NCBI RefSeq assembly: GCF_024679245.1
Contig: NC_090174.1
Span: forward strand, 43,284,188 to 43,348,187
Direction of reading: 5' to 3'
DNA: 64,000 bases
Source: Pseudorasbora parva
Taxonomy: Eukaryota; Chordata; Actinopteri; Cypriniformes; Gobionidae
Made by a program: the position numbers and the translations under genes. Position 1 is the first letter of the stretch; each line of letters opens with the position of its first letter. The notes beneath the pieces are model-generated. The model did not search any database, was not told the origin of the DNA, and saw nothing but the letters and a program-made list of their open reading frames with translations. Of this stretch, positions 35,477 to 51,226 are shown piece by piece.

Positions 35477-36872
35477 TTAAAGGTGCCCTAGAATGAGTTG
35501 AAACAATATTATAAATTGTTTTCTGATATCTACATATAGGGTATGTGACTTATTTAAGGGTTAAAATTGTCCAGATATGGTTTTACAGGTCCATTTACAA
35601 CCCCAGAAATTGTCCCTAGGATGTAATGGTCTGTTTTTGCCTTATTTGGAAGGGTCATGAATATTAATGTGGAGTTTGGCTCTGATTGGCTGTTTTACTG
35701 TGCGGCTCAGTTCAGTGAAAGAAACACATCTACCATATACTGTCAATCTTGGAGAGATTATGCATCCAACCTTATGTTTGATCCTGTTTCTGACGAAGAT
35801 AAAGATTTTGAGGAACAACCAATTGTTTTGAGATTGGAAATGGACGCTTTAGTCTTTATTTTCAGTAAGACCTGCAAAACGTAAAGTCAGTACTATAACT
35901 TCAGCCTACATGTGAATTAGCATATAACATTAACTTTACACATTAACTCATATCATCAGCAGTCACAACTTTGTTTTTAGCATTTTAAAAACATTTTAAT
36001 CTGTAATGTGTCACCATTTGATTTTACAATGATAGCTTCTTCACTTTGAATCACAAACTCGAAACAGCAAACTGGGTAACGTTAGCGCACAAATATGTTA
36101 TTTGTACAGTACAGTAGCCTACAGTTTTTTTTTTTTCAACAAATTGACGATGCCTTGTCAAATTACTACTGTTTCAACTTAAGTGATGGAGATGGTTAGC
36201 TGGATCGAGTGAGCGATCTATTAGCAACTAGAATAACATAGTTAGCTCCTGAGTTGTGTTGTTGATGAAAATAGCCTATAGGCTAAATTATAATTCTATC
36301 CGACAAAAGGGATTGCCATATGTATCTACGGTTGTATTTTGTAAATTTGTATGACAACACTGGCAGGAATGTATGTATACTACTTGGAGTTTCCTATTTT
36401 CACTGTACTAGCATCTTGAATTGAATCTAGACAACACAGGAGATATTATCGTTAATGAAGCCTTCTATTGTCCAGGTTAGAAAAACTGTCCGTGGTGAAA
36501 TGGGCAGAGCAAACGAACAACTTATAGACGGTATCCAGTTATAAATAAACATGCCTGTTGGCAGTTTTGTTCTGTGAGAAGGGTATGAAAAGTCCCCACG
36601 TCTCCTGCACAGCGTGGAACATACCATCTATTTCCATGATCTGCCATTTTTGCAATCCTCGAATGACATATGCGCTGCCGTATACAAATGTTGGGGGCGT
36701 ACATATTAATGATTCCCAACGATTGCGTCTGTTTTTCCGTGGTGTTTTTCACAAACAAGATTTACATATGAAAGAGGAAATAATGGTGTTTGAGACTCAC
36801 TGTATGTGATGTCCATGTTCTGAACTCTTTGCCATGGTTCATTCAATTTTTCATTCTAGGGCACATTTTAAA
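35477..36872. mobile_element. TTAA-target MITE (GGTGCCCTAGAATGA family)
   Basis: TTAA, then AGGTGCCCTAGAATGAG at the left and TCATTCTAGGGCACAT at the right, then TTTAA. 1.4 kb, no intact ORF. It lies about 1.6 kb upstream of the trpm3 exon. Confidence 0.75.
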
Positions 36873-36987
36873 GCTGGAAATCAATGTTACAATTAAATAA
36901 ACAATGGAGATTTAATTATTCAATAAAATGTATTATCTTTTTTTATATATTATAAAGAGAATCTTCAGAACAGTAAAAGCTTCTAAA

Positions 36988-37637
36988 TATGTGACCTGTG
37001 CAGCCAAAATGAGTCGGAATGCACAAGGGATAATTTTGAGCTACAGGCAAAACAAGTGAAAAAATGTCCCAAAAACTGACTGGTGCTAACACATAGAACT
37101 GACGCGCACGCACAAAGATGCCTCAGACAGCACGTTAACCCAAAATACACACATACACAGAATTCTTTTAATCATATTACAGTACTTCAGAATATCTCTC
37201 TTGGCGAGTATTCACGCAAACATTATCTGTTGTGTCTTATGTGAACATTTGGTTAACTGCTGTGGAAAAGCATCTGATGTGTAACATTATAAAACTTCTG
37301 TGCGGTATAGTAATGTTTCATTAATGTTAATCAAACAATTGTGGCATCATGGGAAAAATAATTCAAATTTATATTTTCACTTTACATTTGGCGAATTTAA
37401 TGTTTATACCTGGGATTTTGATTTACTTTTGGAACACTCAGAAAAGTTTTTTTTTCTCCAAAATTAACATTGCTAACTCAATTGACTTCAAACAGGTGTC
37501 GCTCATTATTTTTTTGTCCATCAAACAAACCATAAACCATTTTGAAAGGTTTTTAGTAGAGAATGTGAAAATAACAATAACTTATTTTTTGAAAATTTGC
37601 TCTTTCCGACTCATTTTGGCTAAGCACTGGTCATATA
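36988..37637. mobile_element. MITE with GCCAAAATGAGTCGGA ends
   Basis: TATGTGACC(N)...GCCAAAATGAGTCGGAA at the left and TTCCGACTCATTTTGGC...GGTCATATA at the right pair over about 30 positions with a few mismatches. Interior AT-rich, non-coding. Confidence 0.7.
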
Positions 37638-40569
<2,932 letters not shown>

Positions 40570-40770
40570 AGCAAAGTACCCTTATCATTATTCAGAAGGG
40601 ATGATGGAGTGAGAAGTGTCTCTTTAATGAGCTCCGGTTGCAAGCCGTATTAGTTTCGGGAGCATGGCAAGCCCTGCCAATTTGAAACATTCACCGAAGT
40701 GAAAGTTCCTAGCACACTATCATCCCTTAATCTCCACAGAGCCCTTTGTGATTTTGCACCCTTGCTGTTT
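40570..40770. other. candidate conserved non-coding element
   Basis: Complex, repeat-free and balanced sequence ('gagctccggttgcaagccgt', 'tcaccgaagtgaaagttcc') that looks constrained, without a reading frame. Confidence 0.25.
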
Positions 40771-42435
40771 TAATGTCAAAAAACATTATCTGTATGCAAT
40801 TTATTTTGTATAGTCATTATCTTTCTAAACCACATTTCGCTACATAGATTTGTTTAGAATGTATAGAACACAATATAACAATAAAGCAAAATTGCATTTG
40901 TATCTTTAATGTACCCACCAGAAGCTCTAATTATGTAAAAAGTATGCTTGTTAGAGAGCAGCAGAGATTCTGTTATTGTGATGGATGCTGTGCGGTTGTG
41001 GGCAGAGAAAATCAAACGCTTCTTGGTCATCACGATAATGAGCCATTTGCTTTCTTCAGTTTTAAAGAGCGCTGGTGATTATATGTGACCTGCCTAATGC
41101 ACTGGGGGTATCTGACAGAGTGTGTGTGTGTGTGTGTGTCCGTGTTCTATTGTCAAGGCTCCATTTAGCAAAGGCTGAAGAGATTCCTGCTGATGTATTA
41201 CAACTTCAGGCTTTTCTGTCCAGTTGTGGAACTCACAGCACCTATTTATGTAATACCACACTGTGTAAAATGATTACTGATGTTGTTTGGCTTTTTTTGT
41301 TGCAATTTCAAAGCTAGTAATGGAAGAATTTTTGGGAATGTAGAATCTATGTGCTTGTTTTATGATAACCTGACATCTATTGCGTTCACTGATACAAAAG
41401 TCTTCTATCGACTTTCAGGCTCTCCTTATTTCCTCCCTGTCTGAACTCTATGAATTGTATTACATTTCTCTTGCAGCCTTTTCATTACCACCCTTTCATT
41501 TAAACATCCTAACATTTTCTTTGATATGCTCATTCTTACTCTATGTACATGACCTCCTCACTTACTAATTTTTCTACATTTGAAATAACTGCAAGCACTA
41601 AAAAAACACCTACGTGTGATGCATCTGTGTAAACACTAGATGGCCATCACATAAAACAAATCCATGCACCTCTGAACTGAGCTGCGTTTTTATTAGAGAA
41701 TCATTTCACTGATCTGGAGCAGTTGCTTATCACAATTATTCCTTAAAAGCATTAGTATAATTAATTATGCAAATGTGATTTTATATTGAAGTCCTCTATA
41801 TTGAAGCTTACAGGGAAACCGTTCCCTAAAGTAAAGATTCAGAACAGCATGTGTATTACTAAAATCTGAAGCGTCTGTATATTATTATCACACCTGAAAC
41901 AAAGCAAAACGCATTGCACAAAGCATTTCCTCAAAACACTATAATATTGTATATTTTTAGTACAATTAGCTTATTTCTATAGCAAATGTAGTCATTTCAC
42001 ATACATTTGTGCAAATGCACACAGTGGCATGTTATGGAGCTCTGGCTATAAAATACTGTGTCCTGCAAATAAACACAGAGCACTTCCACAGGCAAAGCAA
42101 AAGAGCTAAATATAAATGCTAAATGTAAGTATTTATTTCAAATATTAAATCTCTCTAAAAATAAAGTCTTAAAAAATCTAGCATTGTGAATATTTATGCA
42201 AACTGCACTGGGTGGAACAAACTGATGAAACAAGTGCAAATGGTAGAAGAATTGAGCTCTTAAACGAGCTGACAGAAAGTCAAAAAGAGCTAAATCATCT
42301 AAATTAGCTAATATTAATAAATCAGAACAGCATGATTAAGGATAACCAATCCAAAAGAGTAGTCCAAAAGAGGTCAAATGACCACAGAAAAGCAGTAAAC
42401 ATTTTCTAAAGGGCCTTTTTTATAAACACGGCGAG
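40771..42435. other. anonymous sequence
   Basis: Short TG tract at 41120-41138; otherwise AT-rich, no gene seen. Confidence 0.45.
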
Positions 42436-42780
42436 GTGGCCGAAGCCACATACCACTACGCCATGATCATCAGTTCATCCGCCTGCAGACTGCTTGTGTC
42501 ATTCTCCTCTCTTCTTCCACCTCCTCACACCACTTTTCTCACTGCTGAAGACTGTCATTTTTACACTGAAAAGGTGCTAGCCATCAGTAGCCACACCATT
42601 CTTTTCACAAACAGTTCCCACCCACCCCACACTCCCCTCTCTAAAGCTGAAGTCTCCAACTGATCTACCACCTGCCCTCTGAACTCCAACCGCTGCTATT
42701 AACTACTGGCCATCCCTCCAACTTCGTTGTCTCTCAAACATCACTTAATTCACACCTCCACTCACTGCTAAAAAGGTAGT
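42436..42780 (+). pseudogene. LINE (probably L2-type) ORF2 fragment
   Basis: The plus strand reads FLTAEDCHFYTEKVLAIS, then HTPLSKAEVSN, a stop, then STTCPL. This is the pattern of the linker between endonuclease and reverse transcriptase in fish L2/CR1-like LINEs (usual form LT..DFA.FFT.K, then LS..EV..L, TTCPLDP). Both ends are truncated and stops are present. It is the only LINE coding trace found in the window. Confidence 0.5.
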
Positions 42781-43614
42781 GGGAAAACTACAGATCAAGT
42801 TTTTCTCACGTTTCTCATGTTGGTGGCAATATACTTGAAGTATACTCCTTTTTTTATCAGAACAACCTTTTGGAGGCCAGTCAAGCTTCAAATTTGCCAC
42901 TTCATGGAGACTGACCTGCTGTCTGTCAGTAACAACTTGTGGCTGATAAAAGTTGCTTTTAAAGGATACTCAACCGCGGATGAGCGCAGATGGCTAAGTT
43001 CGACATTCGCAGTACAATTGTTGTGACACTTCTGTCTTTCTTGCGCATGTGCTGTTGTATGCGCACCATCCACGCGGTCTCAAAAATTGGGCTGCATCCT
43101 GACGTCTGCAAACACTCCTGATGAAGTATGTTTTGAGCTTAAAGCTACACTGTGTGATATTTCCCCCCATCTAGCGGTGTAAAGGTATATGACCATCCAG
43201 TGAATAATAGTTTCTGTTCCTCTCAATTCTGATTTCGTTTTAACTCCTATGGTGGCCGATTTAGTCCAAGATTATCATGGCAATCCCCCTTTTCACATTC
43301 GACACGGTGCCATCGAGTGATAAAACGCAAAAGGCGAAGCTTGAATTTATAGGTATGTCCCTCTTTGGTTAATGTACTTTCTAGATGGAGGGGCAACATG
43401 GCGAGCAGCATTCGAACCCCTCATCCATATGTATTTTCAATGGCATATTATAATCATATTATGTTTCTCGGTAAAAAAGAAATTGAACTGTACTGTTCTC
43501 CACTCACAGTTTGGCACGCACTTGCACCGTGGTTCATCTCAAATCTCATGAAGCATCTATAATAGGGTTTATTGAACAATGAAAAAAAAGCAGACAGACA
43601 GAGTTAGGCTAATG
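42781..43614. other. repeat fragment AAAGCTACACTGTG and anonymous sequence
   Basis: 43139-43180 (TTAAAGCTACACTGTGTGAT, 'ccatctagcggtg') is a MITE-type left end. The right end was not identified; the Tc1 fragment at 43617 may have interrupted it. Confidence 0.4.
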
Positions 43615-43616
43615 TA

Positions 43617-44100
43617 CAGGTGCTGGTCATATAATTAGAATATCATCAAAAAGTCGATTGATTTCACTAATTCCATTCAAAAAGTGAAACTTGTATATTA
43701 TATTCATCAATTGCACACAGACTGATGTATTACAAATGTTTATTTCTTTTAATTTTGATGATTATAACTGACAAATAAGGATTAAATTCAGTATCTCAGA
43801 AAATTAGATTATTACTTAAGACCAATAAAAAGAAAGGATTTTTAGAAATCTTGGCCAACTGAAAAGTATGAACATTAAAAGTATGAGCATGTACAGCACT
43901 CAACACTTAGTTGGGGCTCCTTTTGCCTGAATTACTGCAGCAATGCGGCGTGGCATGGAGTCGATCAGTCTGTGGCACGGCTCAGGTGTTATGAGAGTCC
44001 AGGTTGCTCTGATAGTGGCCTTCAGCTCTTCTGCATTGTTGGGTCTGGCATATCGCATCAACCTCTTCACAATACCCCATAGATTTTCTGCAGAGAATTT
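43617..44100 (-). mobile_element. truncated Tc1-type transposon
   Basis: Starts after TA with CAGGTGCTGGTCATATAATT and carries a long terminal region ('attagaatatcatcaaaaag'), both known from a zebrafish-type Tc1 family. Only one end is present. The minus strand near 44097-43905 reads ENLWGIVKRLMRYARPNN and onwards, the transposase tail just after the catalytic DLNPIE block, and the rest is lost. Confidence 0.75.
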
Positions 44101-44692
44101 GCTCAGTGATAAAACACACTTTTCTTTCGACCTGGAGTCTAATAAATAGGCTATAACTGCACTTGTTTCAGAGTAATGTTATTGTTAACCCTTTTCTTTC
44201 CCTATTAATGTTTTCTGCTGCATCCTTTACGTCTATGGCTGATCTCAATTTTCAATTTCAAAATCTCAATTTAAAAAACTACAGGCCATAGATCAAACAG
44301 AAAATGCTGCTGTGTTAATTGTGGATTAATAAACTTAAAGCTGTTAAAATTAATTTGCGCTAATGCGTTATTAACACGTTAATTTTGACAGCCCTAGTTT
44401 AAACTAAACTCATTTAAGCCTCGCTTTTGTGTGCACTCATCTGAAGAATGCAGACAGCGCGTTGCAGATAGCGTGCAGAAATTGAGTTCTCTTTCAAATC
44501 TTGCGCTTGAACGAAAGATTCACACAAAAAAGTATGTTTACATGCCTGTCTTGGCGAGTATCCTAGCAAACATAGTAGGTTATGTCTTAAGTAAAATGTA
44601 AGCAGTCGAAAAAAAACTGTTTATGTGTATTATGTACTCTTTCTGTGCATTATTTCTTAAAGGGAAAGAAGCATTTTCCTGCTGGCTGTGTT
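44101..44692. other. hAT-type right end and anonymous sequence
   Basis: 'gcgctaatgcgttattaaca' and GACAGCCCTAG at about 44385-44395 match a common hAT right terminus. The partner left end is missing. Confidence 0.45.
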
Positions 44693-45316
44693 TTAAAGGG
44701 GTACTTCAGCGCTGGGAAGATGAATCTGTATACTGGGTCATTAATGTAGTAGAAATGTGAAATACATTTTCATATTTAAATTAAATTATTTAATTGGGTG
44801 CTTTCTAGACTGAGAAAAGACAGAAAATGTATTTTTGTCTCATGGGGATGAAAGACTACAATTCCCAGAATGCTTCGCTGCCCTGTGAGGCCACTCCTAA
44901 AGCCCCCGCTACTAGATTACTGAATCACTTTCACTTTCCCACCGTGACTGCGTTCATCTTCATAAAATCAGTTCAGTTAGAGAACAGAAACTACAATTAA
45001 AAACGGAAAGTGTCTGTTCAATATATTGTGATTTAGCCGCTGAGGAAGTGTCAGAACAAACACAGCAGGAGTAAGATTACAGGCATCGTGATGAGCTGAA
45101 TGAGCTCTCGTGATGAGAGCTGAGGTAAAGCCGAGCCGAGCTGTGAGTGCGACCCTATCGACAATATTTGTGTCACCTGAGTAATTTTTCCAGAAATAAA
45201 ATGCATAAATCTCTCGTCTCAGGGGGATATGAGAGGGGGGAGCACGATCATTTGAATATACTCCAGGGTTTCTACTGATAGAAAGTCATATGCCAATCGC
45301 TGAAGTAACCCTTTAA
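44693..45316. mobile_element. TTAA MITE (GGGTACTTCAGCG family), complete
   Basis: TTAA at 44693-44696 and 45313-45316, inverted ends AGGGGTACTTCAGCGCT and CGCTGAAGTAACCCT. 624 bp, non-coding. Part of the family occurs at 11345. Confidence 0.8.
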
Positions 45317-46370
45317 TGTTAATCAAACAACAAATGACAAAGAAATCACTCACTGCTCTTGACTGAACAGATTTTGTAACTTCAATAATTATTCATCTTT
45401 ATTTAGTTTATACAGTGATTATAATATGTATTGTTATTTTGATTACTTTATTTTGTACCTGAAAACTACTGTTAGATACCTGAGTAAATTGAACCGTTAC
45501 ACCCCTACTTCTCTGAGTTAGGCATCATGGTCAGAGGAGCTCCTTGTCATCCCAGCAAACCCATGGATTCAGCACAACATGTCATTACAGATGACCTTGA
45601 TTAACTTTCCTGCATGCACAATTAAACTACTAATGATCCAGAATGTGGCACTTGATCTTCAATCAATCTAAGGGCACTTCACACAATCTTTGCCTCGCTT
45701 CACTAGTTACTAGTAGCTGGCTGCTAAGTTCAAGTACCTGTCCTGACATTTTTATAAAATACAGCCACTGCATCTGTAAGCCTCCCACAAAACCCACTGA
45801 TGCAAGTCAATAATCATTCACCTCTGCAGTCTGCAATTCAGAAGCATCACAATGAGGCAATAACAGCCTGTTGAACAGACTGTACTTCAGTTCTAAAGAG
45901 ATGCTGATTGTTGACTGAAGGAAAGATTTTACAGTGCTTTCAGTCTCTTAAATAATTTCTCAGACAATGTTATTCATCTCTATAAGCATTTGATTTTTTA
46001 CTTTACTTTATATTTTTCTTTACAACACAATGCAAGGGGTATGCAGTGTGCTTCACTTTATTAATGACTCAAAGAAAATGAGTAAAATTACGATTAATAC
46101 TCACATTTACAGCACATTAATAATACTTAATAACATATAAAAATATGTCACTATAATTAAATAAAATAGCATTTTTGAGGATAATGTACGTGAAATTAAG
46201 AAGCAGTAATTTATTTAAAGTATGCAATACTGTGCATTAAGAACTTATAGCCTACATTTCCAATACTAACCACTAGAGGGATCATTTATTTTATGAACTC
46301 TCCTGTTCCCAGTTCAGTTACAGAGGTGATGTGTCAGAAATGAGTGTCTGTAAAGCACTACTCAAATGCA
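45317..46370. other. anonymous sequence
   Basis: No gene or named repeat. CCACTAGAGGG at 46270-46280 is a CTCF-like core. Confidence 0.4.
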
Positions 46371-46417
46371 AATAAAATAAAATAAAATAAAATAAAATAA
46401 AATAAAATAAAATAAAA
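46371..46417. repeat. (AAAAT)n pentanucleotide microsatellite
   Basis: About 9 AATAA/AAAAT units. Confidence 0.9.
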
Positions 46418-47579
46418 AGAACAGGATTTTTAAAAGATAATTTAATAATTTAAATCAAGCACAGAACCTGTAAGGAAAGTTAAACTGTCTATAGTAAAAC
46501 ATTAAGCATTAATTATGAGCTTTCACGAAATAATAAACATTACCCTGACCCTCTTCTTAAAGAGCAAAAACAAACATGTCCATGCTGTTTAGAGCCATAT
46601 GCTGGTAGTGGGTGCCCAGGAAAGAATGTGTTCATGCTATTAGCACTAAGATATCATATGTTAAACAGACATTCACTCTAGTCTATTGGGAATAATGACT
46701 CAATACAATTTTGACCTGCCACTTGCAAATGAAAAATGTGCAAATACAAGGACACAGACAGCCAGGACTAAAAAAGGATTTAAATGATCAAGCAGAATGT
46801 ATTTCTGACCAAAAAGAAAAATACAGATGCAGAGGCTTTTTTCAGTTCGCAAGCTTGAGATGTTTTAAGCATGTTTAGTAAGTCACTTTGCATAAGGGTG
46901 CATGGTAAATGGTTTTCATGTAAATTACTGAAATTTACATTTAATTCGCTGAAAGGCAATTTACAGTGAATTACATCAAAATGTTTGCCAGCATGTGGCA
47001 GCTTTATCGGATTCATGTTCAGGAAGCATCTTATAGAATCCACAAAGCAAGCTTTACCAGTACCAACTCTGATCGTATAACCTTGTTCATTTAAAAACAC
47101 CCGTCCTAAATTATGATTTACGAGATTTTCAAATTGCACCTGAGGAACTACAGAATTGGCGTAGCTAGTTTAATTTGAAGTATTAAAAAAATAATAGACG
47201 AGTTAAGCTGAGAAGCATTGCAGGCTCAAGCTATTTTCTTCCACAGCGCCTGTGCCAGATCTGATTTGTGAACTGACGAGTGTGAATATGAAACCAATTC
47301 CCACCTGCCAGTCAGCAAATGACATTGTATTGCCCACTGTGAAATGGTTCTGAAAAGTATGCATTCATTAAAATCGCATTTCACTCAATGTAAAAATAAT
47401 TCTAACAGTATGGTAGGTGCTCTTCATGTAAATCCAAAACATGCTCCTTTCTACTGTGAATAAAAGCAATTGCTGTGTATGTGCACGCAGATGTAACAAG
47501 AGCATGTTTTGTGTTAGCATGTTTATTTTGTTATAGAGTACATAAACGCGCACCTGGTATGAATATTAGAGATGTGTGC
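46418..47579. other. anonymous sequence
   Basis: A minus frame of 119 codons at 46780-47139 has no family resemblance. No splice or promoter context. Confidence 0.4.
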
Positions 47580-47900
47580 GAATGTCTCTTTACAGTACAG
47601 CGCTGTTACTGGTGCTCTTCTAAGCCTGTGATGCTGAGCCTCGTCCTGGAGGCAAGAGGATAATAGCAGCTCTGTGGGGCTATGGAGGAGTCAGGGGATG
47701 GAACGAGTCTCCTGCTGAGTCTCCTCCCTCTCTCAGGAAGACCTCCACTGGCTGATCTCTCCCTGCTCACTGCCCCATCTGGAGCCATCAAACCCATAGG
47801 GCCCACTGAGCTGCCATCAAAAACCAACCTCTACACATCAGGAAAAAATCAGTCACAAACCATTAACACCCTGATTGTGTTCACATGCTTCATCATATAA
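47580..47900. other. GC-richer island open on both strands
   Basis: Frames of about 72 codons are open on both strands, in an island clearly richer in GC than its neighbours and free of recognised repeats. In the trpm3 (minus) direction a candidate acceptor (pyrimidines then TGTAG) occurs at about 47845. The encoded peptide on neither strand is recognisable. It could be an upstream trpm3 exon, a conserved regulatory element or neither. Confidence 0.2.
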
Positions 47901-48248
47901 AGTGGTTTGTAAAAGGGACTCAAGCTTGAAATTAAAAAGTGCAGCCTCGATGTTTGGCCTAAAAAAGTGCACACTGTGTTTGGATGTGTTTATTAGATCT
48001 AATATCACTCGAGTCTCCTTGTAAAGTGGGTAATGGAGGAAAACAAATCATTACATCTTCATAATGCTGTACCTGGAACAAATGCTTTGTGTATATTTCC
48101 CTCATAACAATGCACATTTTCTGTCACCTAACCTGACCTTACTCTACATATAAACCCCTCAAAGAAACCTGCACAAAAAAAAAAACATTAGCTTTAAATA
48201 GAAACATGATTTGGCTGATTTATAATCCTTTTAACTAGTAAGTTTATG

Positions 48249-48441
48249 TAGCCTGGATGCCAGCCAAACTCAGACATTTGACAACTAACATAATGCATCG
48301 CTTCGTTGCTCTGATTGGTTGTAGGTCTATCCAATTGAGGTCTTTCCTGGTTCAGTTGAAACACGCCCCCATAATCACAGCCCAATGGAGCAGTTTCAGA
48401 CTCAAATTCTGACTAGAATTGAGTATGACCATGTCAGGCTA
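48249..48441. mobile_element. TAGCCTG-family element, short copy
   Basis: Begins TAGCCTGGATGCCAGCC, ends ATGTCAGGCTA; 193 bp, an internally deleted version of 31621-32398. The flanking 9-mers AAGTTTATG and GAGGTCATG match at 6 of 9 positions. Confidence 0.7.
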
Positions 48442-48620
48442 GAGGTCATGCTCACTTAAGTAATAAATTGAATAAACAAATGTAAAAATAAAACAGTACA
48501 TATATATACTTCACTGTATAAATTAAATATACACTGATTCTTAATGAAGCAAGTTATTCAGGCAAGAGCAGCGAGTATTTTGCTGTTTGATTAACATTAA
48601 ATAAAATAAATCAATCAGTC
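48442..48620. other. anonymous sequence
   Basis: Nothing recognised. Confidence 0.5.
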
Positions 48621-48765
48621 AGTTAAGTCAACATTATTTAACTAACTGATTTCCACTCAAATCAAAAATTAAATAACAAATGTGATAAATGTAACCATTT
48701 AAAAGAAACAATGTGTTTTGTTATAGCTATTGTAGCAAAGGCGCAGTACTACAACCTGTGATGAC
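48621..48765. repeat. diverged duplicate of the sequence around the 60423-63422 MITE
   Basis: 'agttaagtcaacattattta' joins 'tttccactc', then 'gttatagctattgtagcaa' and 'agtactacaac'. The same blocks flank the MITE at 60395-60423 and 63423-63535. This copy lacks the MITE, so it acts as an empty site. Confidence 0.55.
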
Positions 48766-50393
48766 ACATGGTTGATTGTCTTAGCCAAGTTAAGCAGATA
48801 CATCAGTAGAGAGACTATTAAAGGTGGACATGGGAGGACAGATACTGAAAGATAAAGAAAGAGACAGTGAAAGATGGACACTGGAAAGCCACAGGGCATC
48901 AGAAAACAAAAAGGAGGCAATTATGGCATTGCTACTGGATGTGAAAAAATAGTTTTACAGTGTCAAAGCAAAGGACAAAAGAGTCAGCAAAGGACATTAC
49001 TTACAAACTGATGCTGAAACGGAGAACAATACGGCTTTGTTTCCCGATTTACATTCAAAGTCCCACTGCCTCAAGATTTCCATAGTTATAATTGGCTATA
49101 CAATATGTTGCCAATACTAAATACTCGTTTGTCATTCCACAACACACAGAGAAAAAAGCTGATGCAAACCGCAGAATAAATATTTCTTACTGTGATACCA
49201 TGTTTACCAATCAGGACTCCATTCGTTGGATGATTCCAAATGTTATCTATAATCCTGTCATCTCCCTTGATCTTAATAACTGTGAATAACACAAGATTTA
49301 AAGTCTGTTGTTTAAAATTAAACATTGTTTAAAGATTAAGTGAAAAAAAGCAACCGTCTAGGCATTATTATTATTAGTAGAGGTGTATTATTATTACATA
49401 GAGACATAGCTAAATCTACTGAACAACAGTAGCCTAATATATTCTGTCAATTTCTTCACGTTACACCAAACTTTTATTTTGACGGGTTGCCATGAAGACC
49501 TCTGAGTGTCTGTGTTCATAATATGACCGTTGCAGCACAGCACTGAGCTACATGTGCCCGTCATTTCCTAAATTAGGACCCGAAATAGATCCTAATTATT
49601 TAAGTCTTTTCTTTAAAACAATGAAAAGAGTTCATGGTTAGTATGTTCAAACAGTGGGAAACTGTATATTTGTTCAGTGTGCGTATGTCTAAATCTATTC
49701 AGATTGGCTAACATGTAAACCTGATAACATTATTTATTGCTCATGTAAACACTACGTTCGGATTCAAACAAGGTGTCAATGTAAACATAACTGTAATGAC
49801 ATATAAACATATCTATTGAGCTTAACTTGATTGAATCATTGAAATAATTGGACATCTGTATGCAACGTGTAAACCTGTAAGTCCTGTTAAAGCTTATTTC
49901 TGTCTTGTTTTTTCTTTTTTTTTCTTTTTTTCATGACCCACTGTGTCACTGCAGAATAACCTAGGTGCCTGGGTCTCAAATCACAGTCCCTCAGCATCAG
50001 ATGAAATAACAGGCGTGAATTGGAAAGGTCCTCCCTCTGGCAAAGCCAACTGGCCTCCAGAGAGGGAGAATCTCTGACAGCTGAAAAAGCCTAACAGAAC
50101 CCAGCACCTCATCTCAGTGAATTAATGAGCTCACACTCCTACTTGTGTGTATTTCTGATAAAAGCTTTTTTTTAAATCTCAAATCCCAGTCACCACAGGG
50201 ACCTAGGGAGCCTGTTGCTTTAAAAAAAAAAATACATACATGGTTACAATCCCAAATATGACAATATGCATGTGATTACACATTCAAACTTGGCCATATT
50301 TAATTTTAGCCCACCTAAATAGTTTTAATCTATGTGAGGTTATTTCATTCTGAATCTCTCCTATAACCGCTCATAAGAACTTTGTTGTATTTA
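48766..50393. other. anonymous sequence
   Basis: No exon or assignable element. 48770-48990 and 49980-50130 are complex and repeat-free. Confidence 0.4.
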
Positions 50394-50830
50394 GGGTGCT
50401 TTCACACTTGGTTTGATTGCCTGTTCTGAACCCGAGTTTGATTGCTCCCCCTCCCCCAGCTCCTGCTAGACTGTGTTCAGATTATATTATTTGGGTCCGA
50501 ACTCGCAGTGCATTTGCATCATCAAAGTAGCAGCTGTTTAACCCGTTGCCTGGTAACAACGGAGAGCGAGAAATGTGTTGCTCACCTTACTTTTATATTT
50601 TTGTTTTTGAACCACTGGCTCTGTTTTCAAAGCTTCAGTATGAAATGACAATTGTGTCTTATCTGCTGCGAATGTACTGCAAATGCTCTAAAAAAAACAC
50701 AGGGCGAGGCGAGCAGAAATGAGATTTACAGCTGTCTACTTGCGTACTTACACCCTTTTTAAGCAGAATCGGTACCCGGGTTCGGAAGACAGCGTTTACT
50801 TCATCCAAACGTACCGAACTCTGACGTCAA
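50394..50830. mobile_element. fragment of the 'GGTGCTTTCACAC' repeat family
   Basis: AGGGTGCTTTCACACTTGG at 50394 is the terminus seen inverted at 17410-17428. The fragment holds an RFX X-box-like site (50545-50557) and TGACGTCA (50822-50829). A probable other half lies at 53620-53808. Confidence 0.45.
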
Positions 50831-51087
50831 TTTTCAAAATTCTAAAATTGCAATCATTTTACACAGGAGAACATGAGTCACACAGGTACATACATACAAT
50901 TGGGTATATGCATGCAAACATACATAACCATAAAAATTTAAATGTTTATACTCTCTCTTATTGACCAAAAGGTGTAGGCTGAAGCTAAAGCTTATTATGC
51001 CTACCCTTAACTTCACACAAGCAGCACTAATTGACATTAATTTAATATGTCAAATATTAGATATTCTCAATGTGCATTTGGAAGAAC

Positions 51088-51208
51088 ATGCATTATTATT
51101 ATTATTATTATTAAATATTATCACCATTATCATTATTACCATTACCACTACCATCATTGTCATCATTACCACCATCACTACTACTACTATTGTTATCATC
51201 ACTATTTA
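51088..51208. repeat. degenerate trinucleotide (ATT/ATC/ACC) tract
   Basis: ATT repeats passing into mixed ATC/ACC/ACT triplets. Confidence 0.8.
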
Positions 51209-51226
51209 GTATATTTTTTCATTACT

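Noticed and set aside
42427..42470. tRNA-Ser-like start 'ggcgaggtggccgaagccac'
   Set aside because: Only the first bases resemble a tRNA. No anticodon arm, T arm or B box follows, and it runs straight into the LINE-like fragment.
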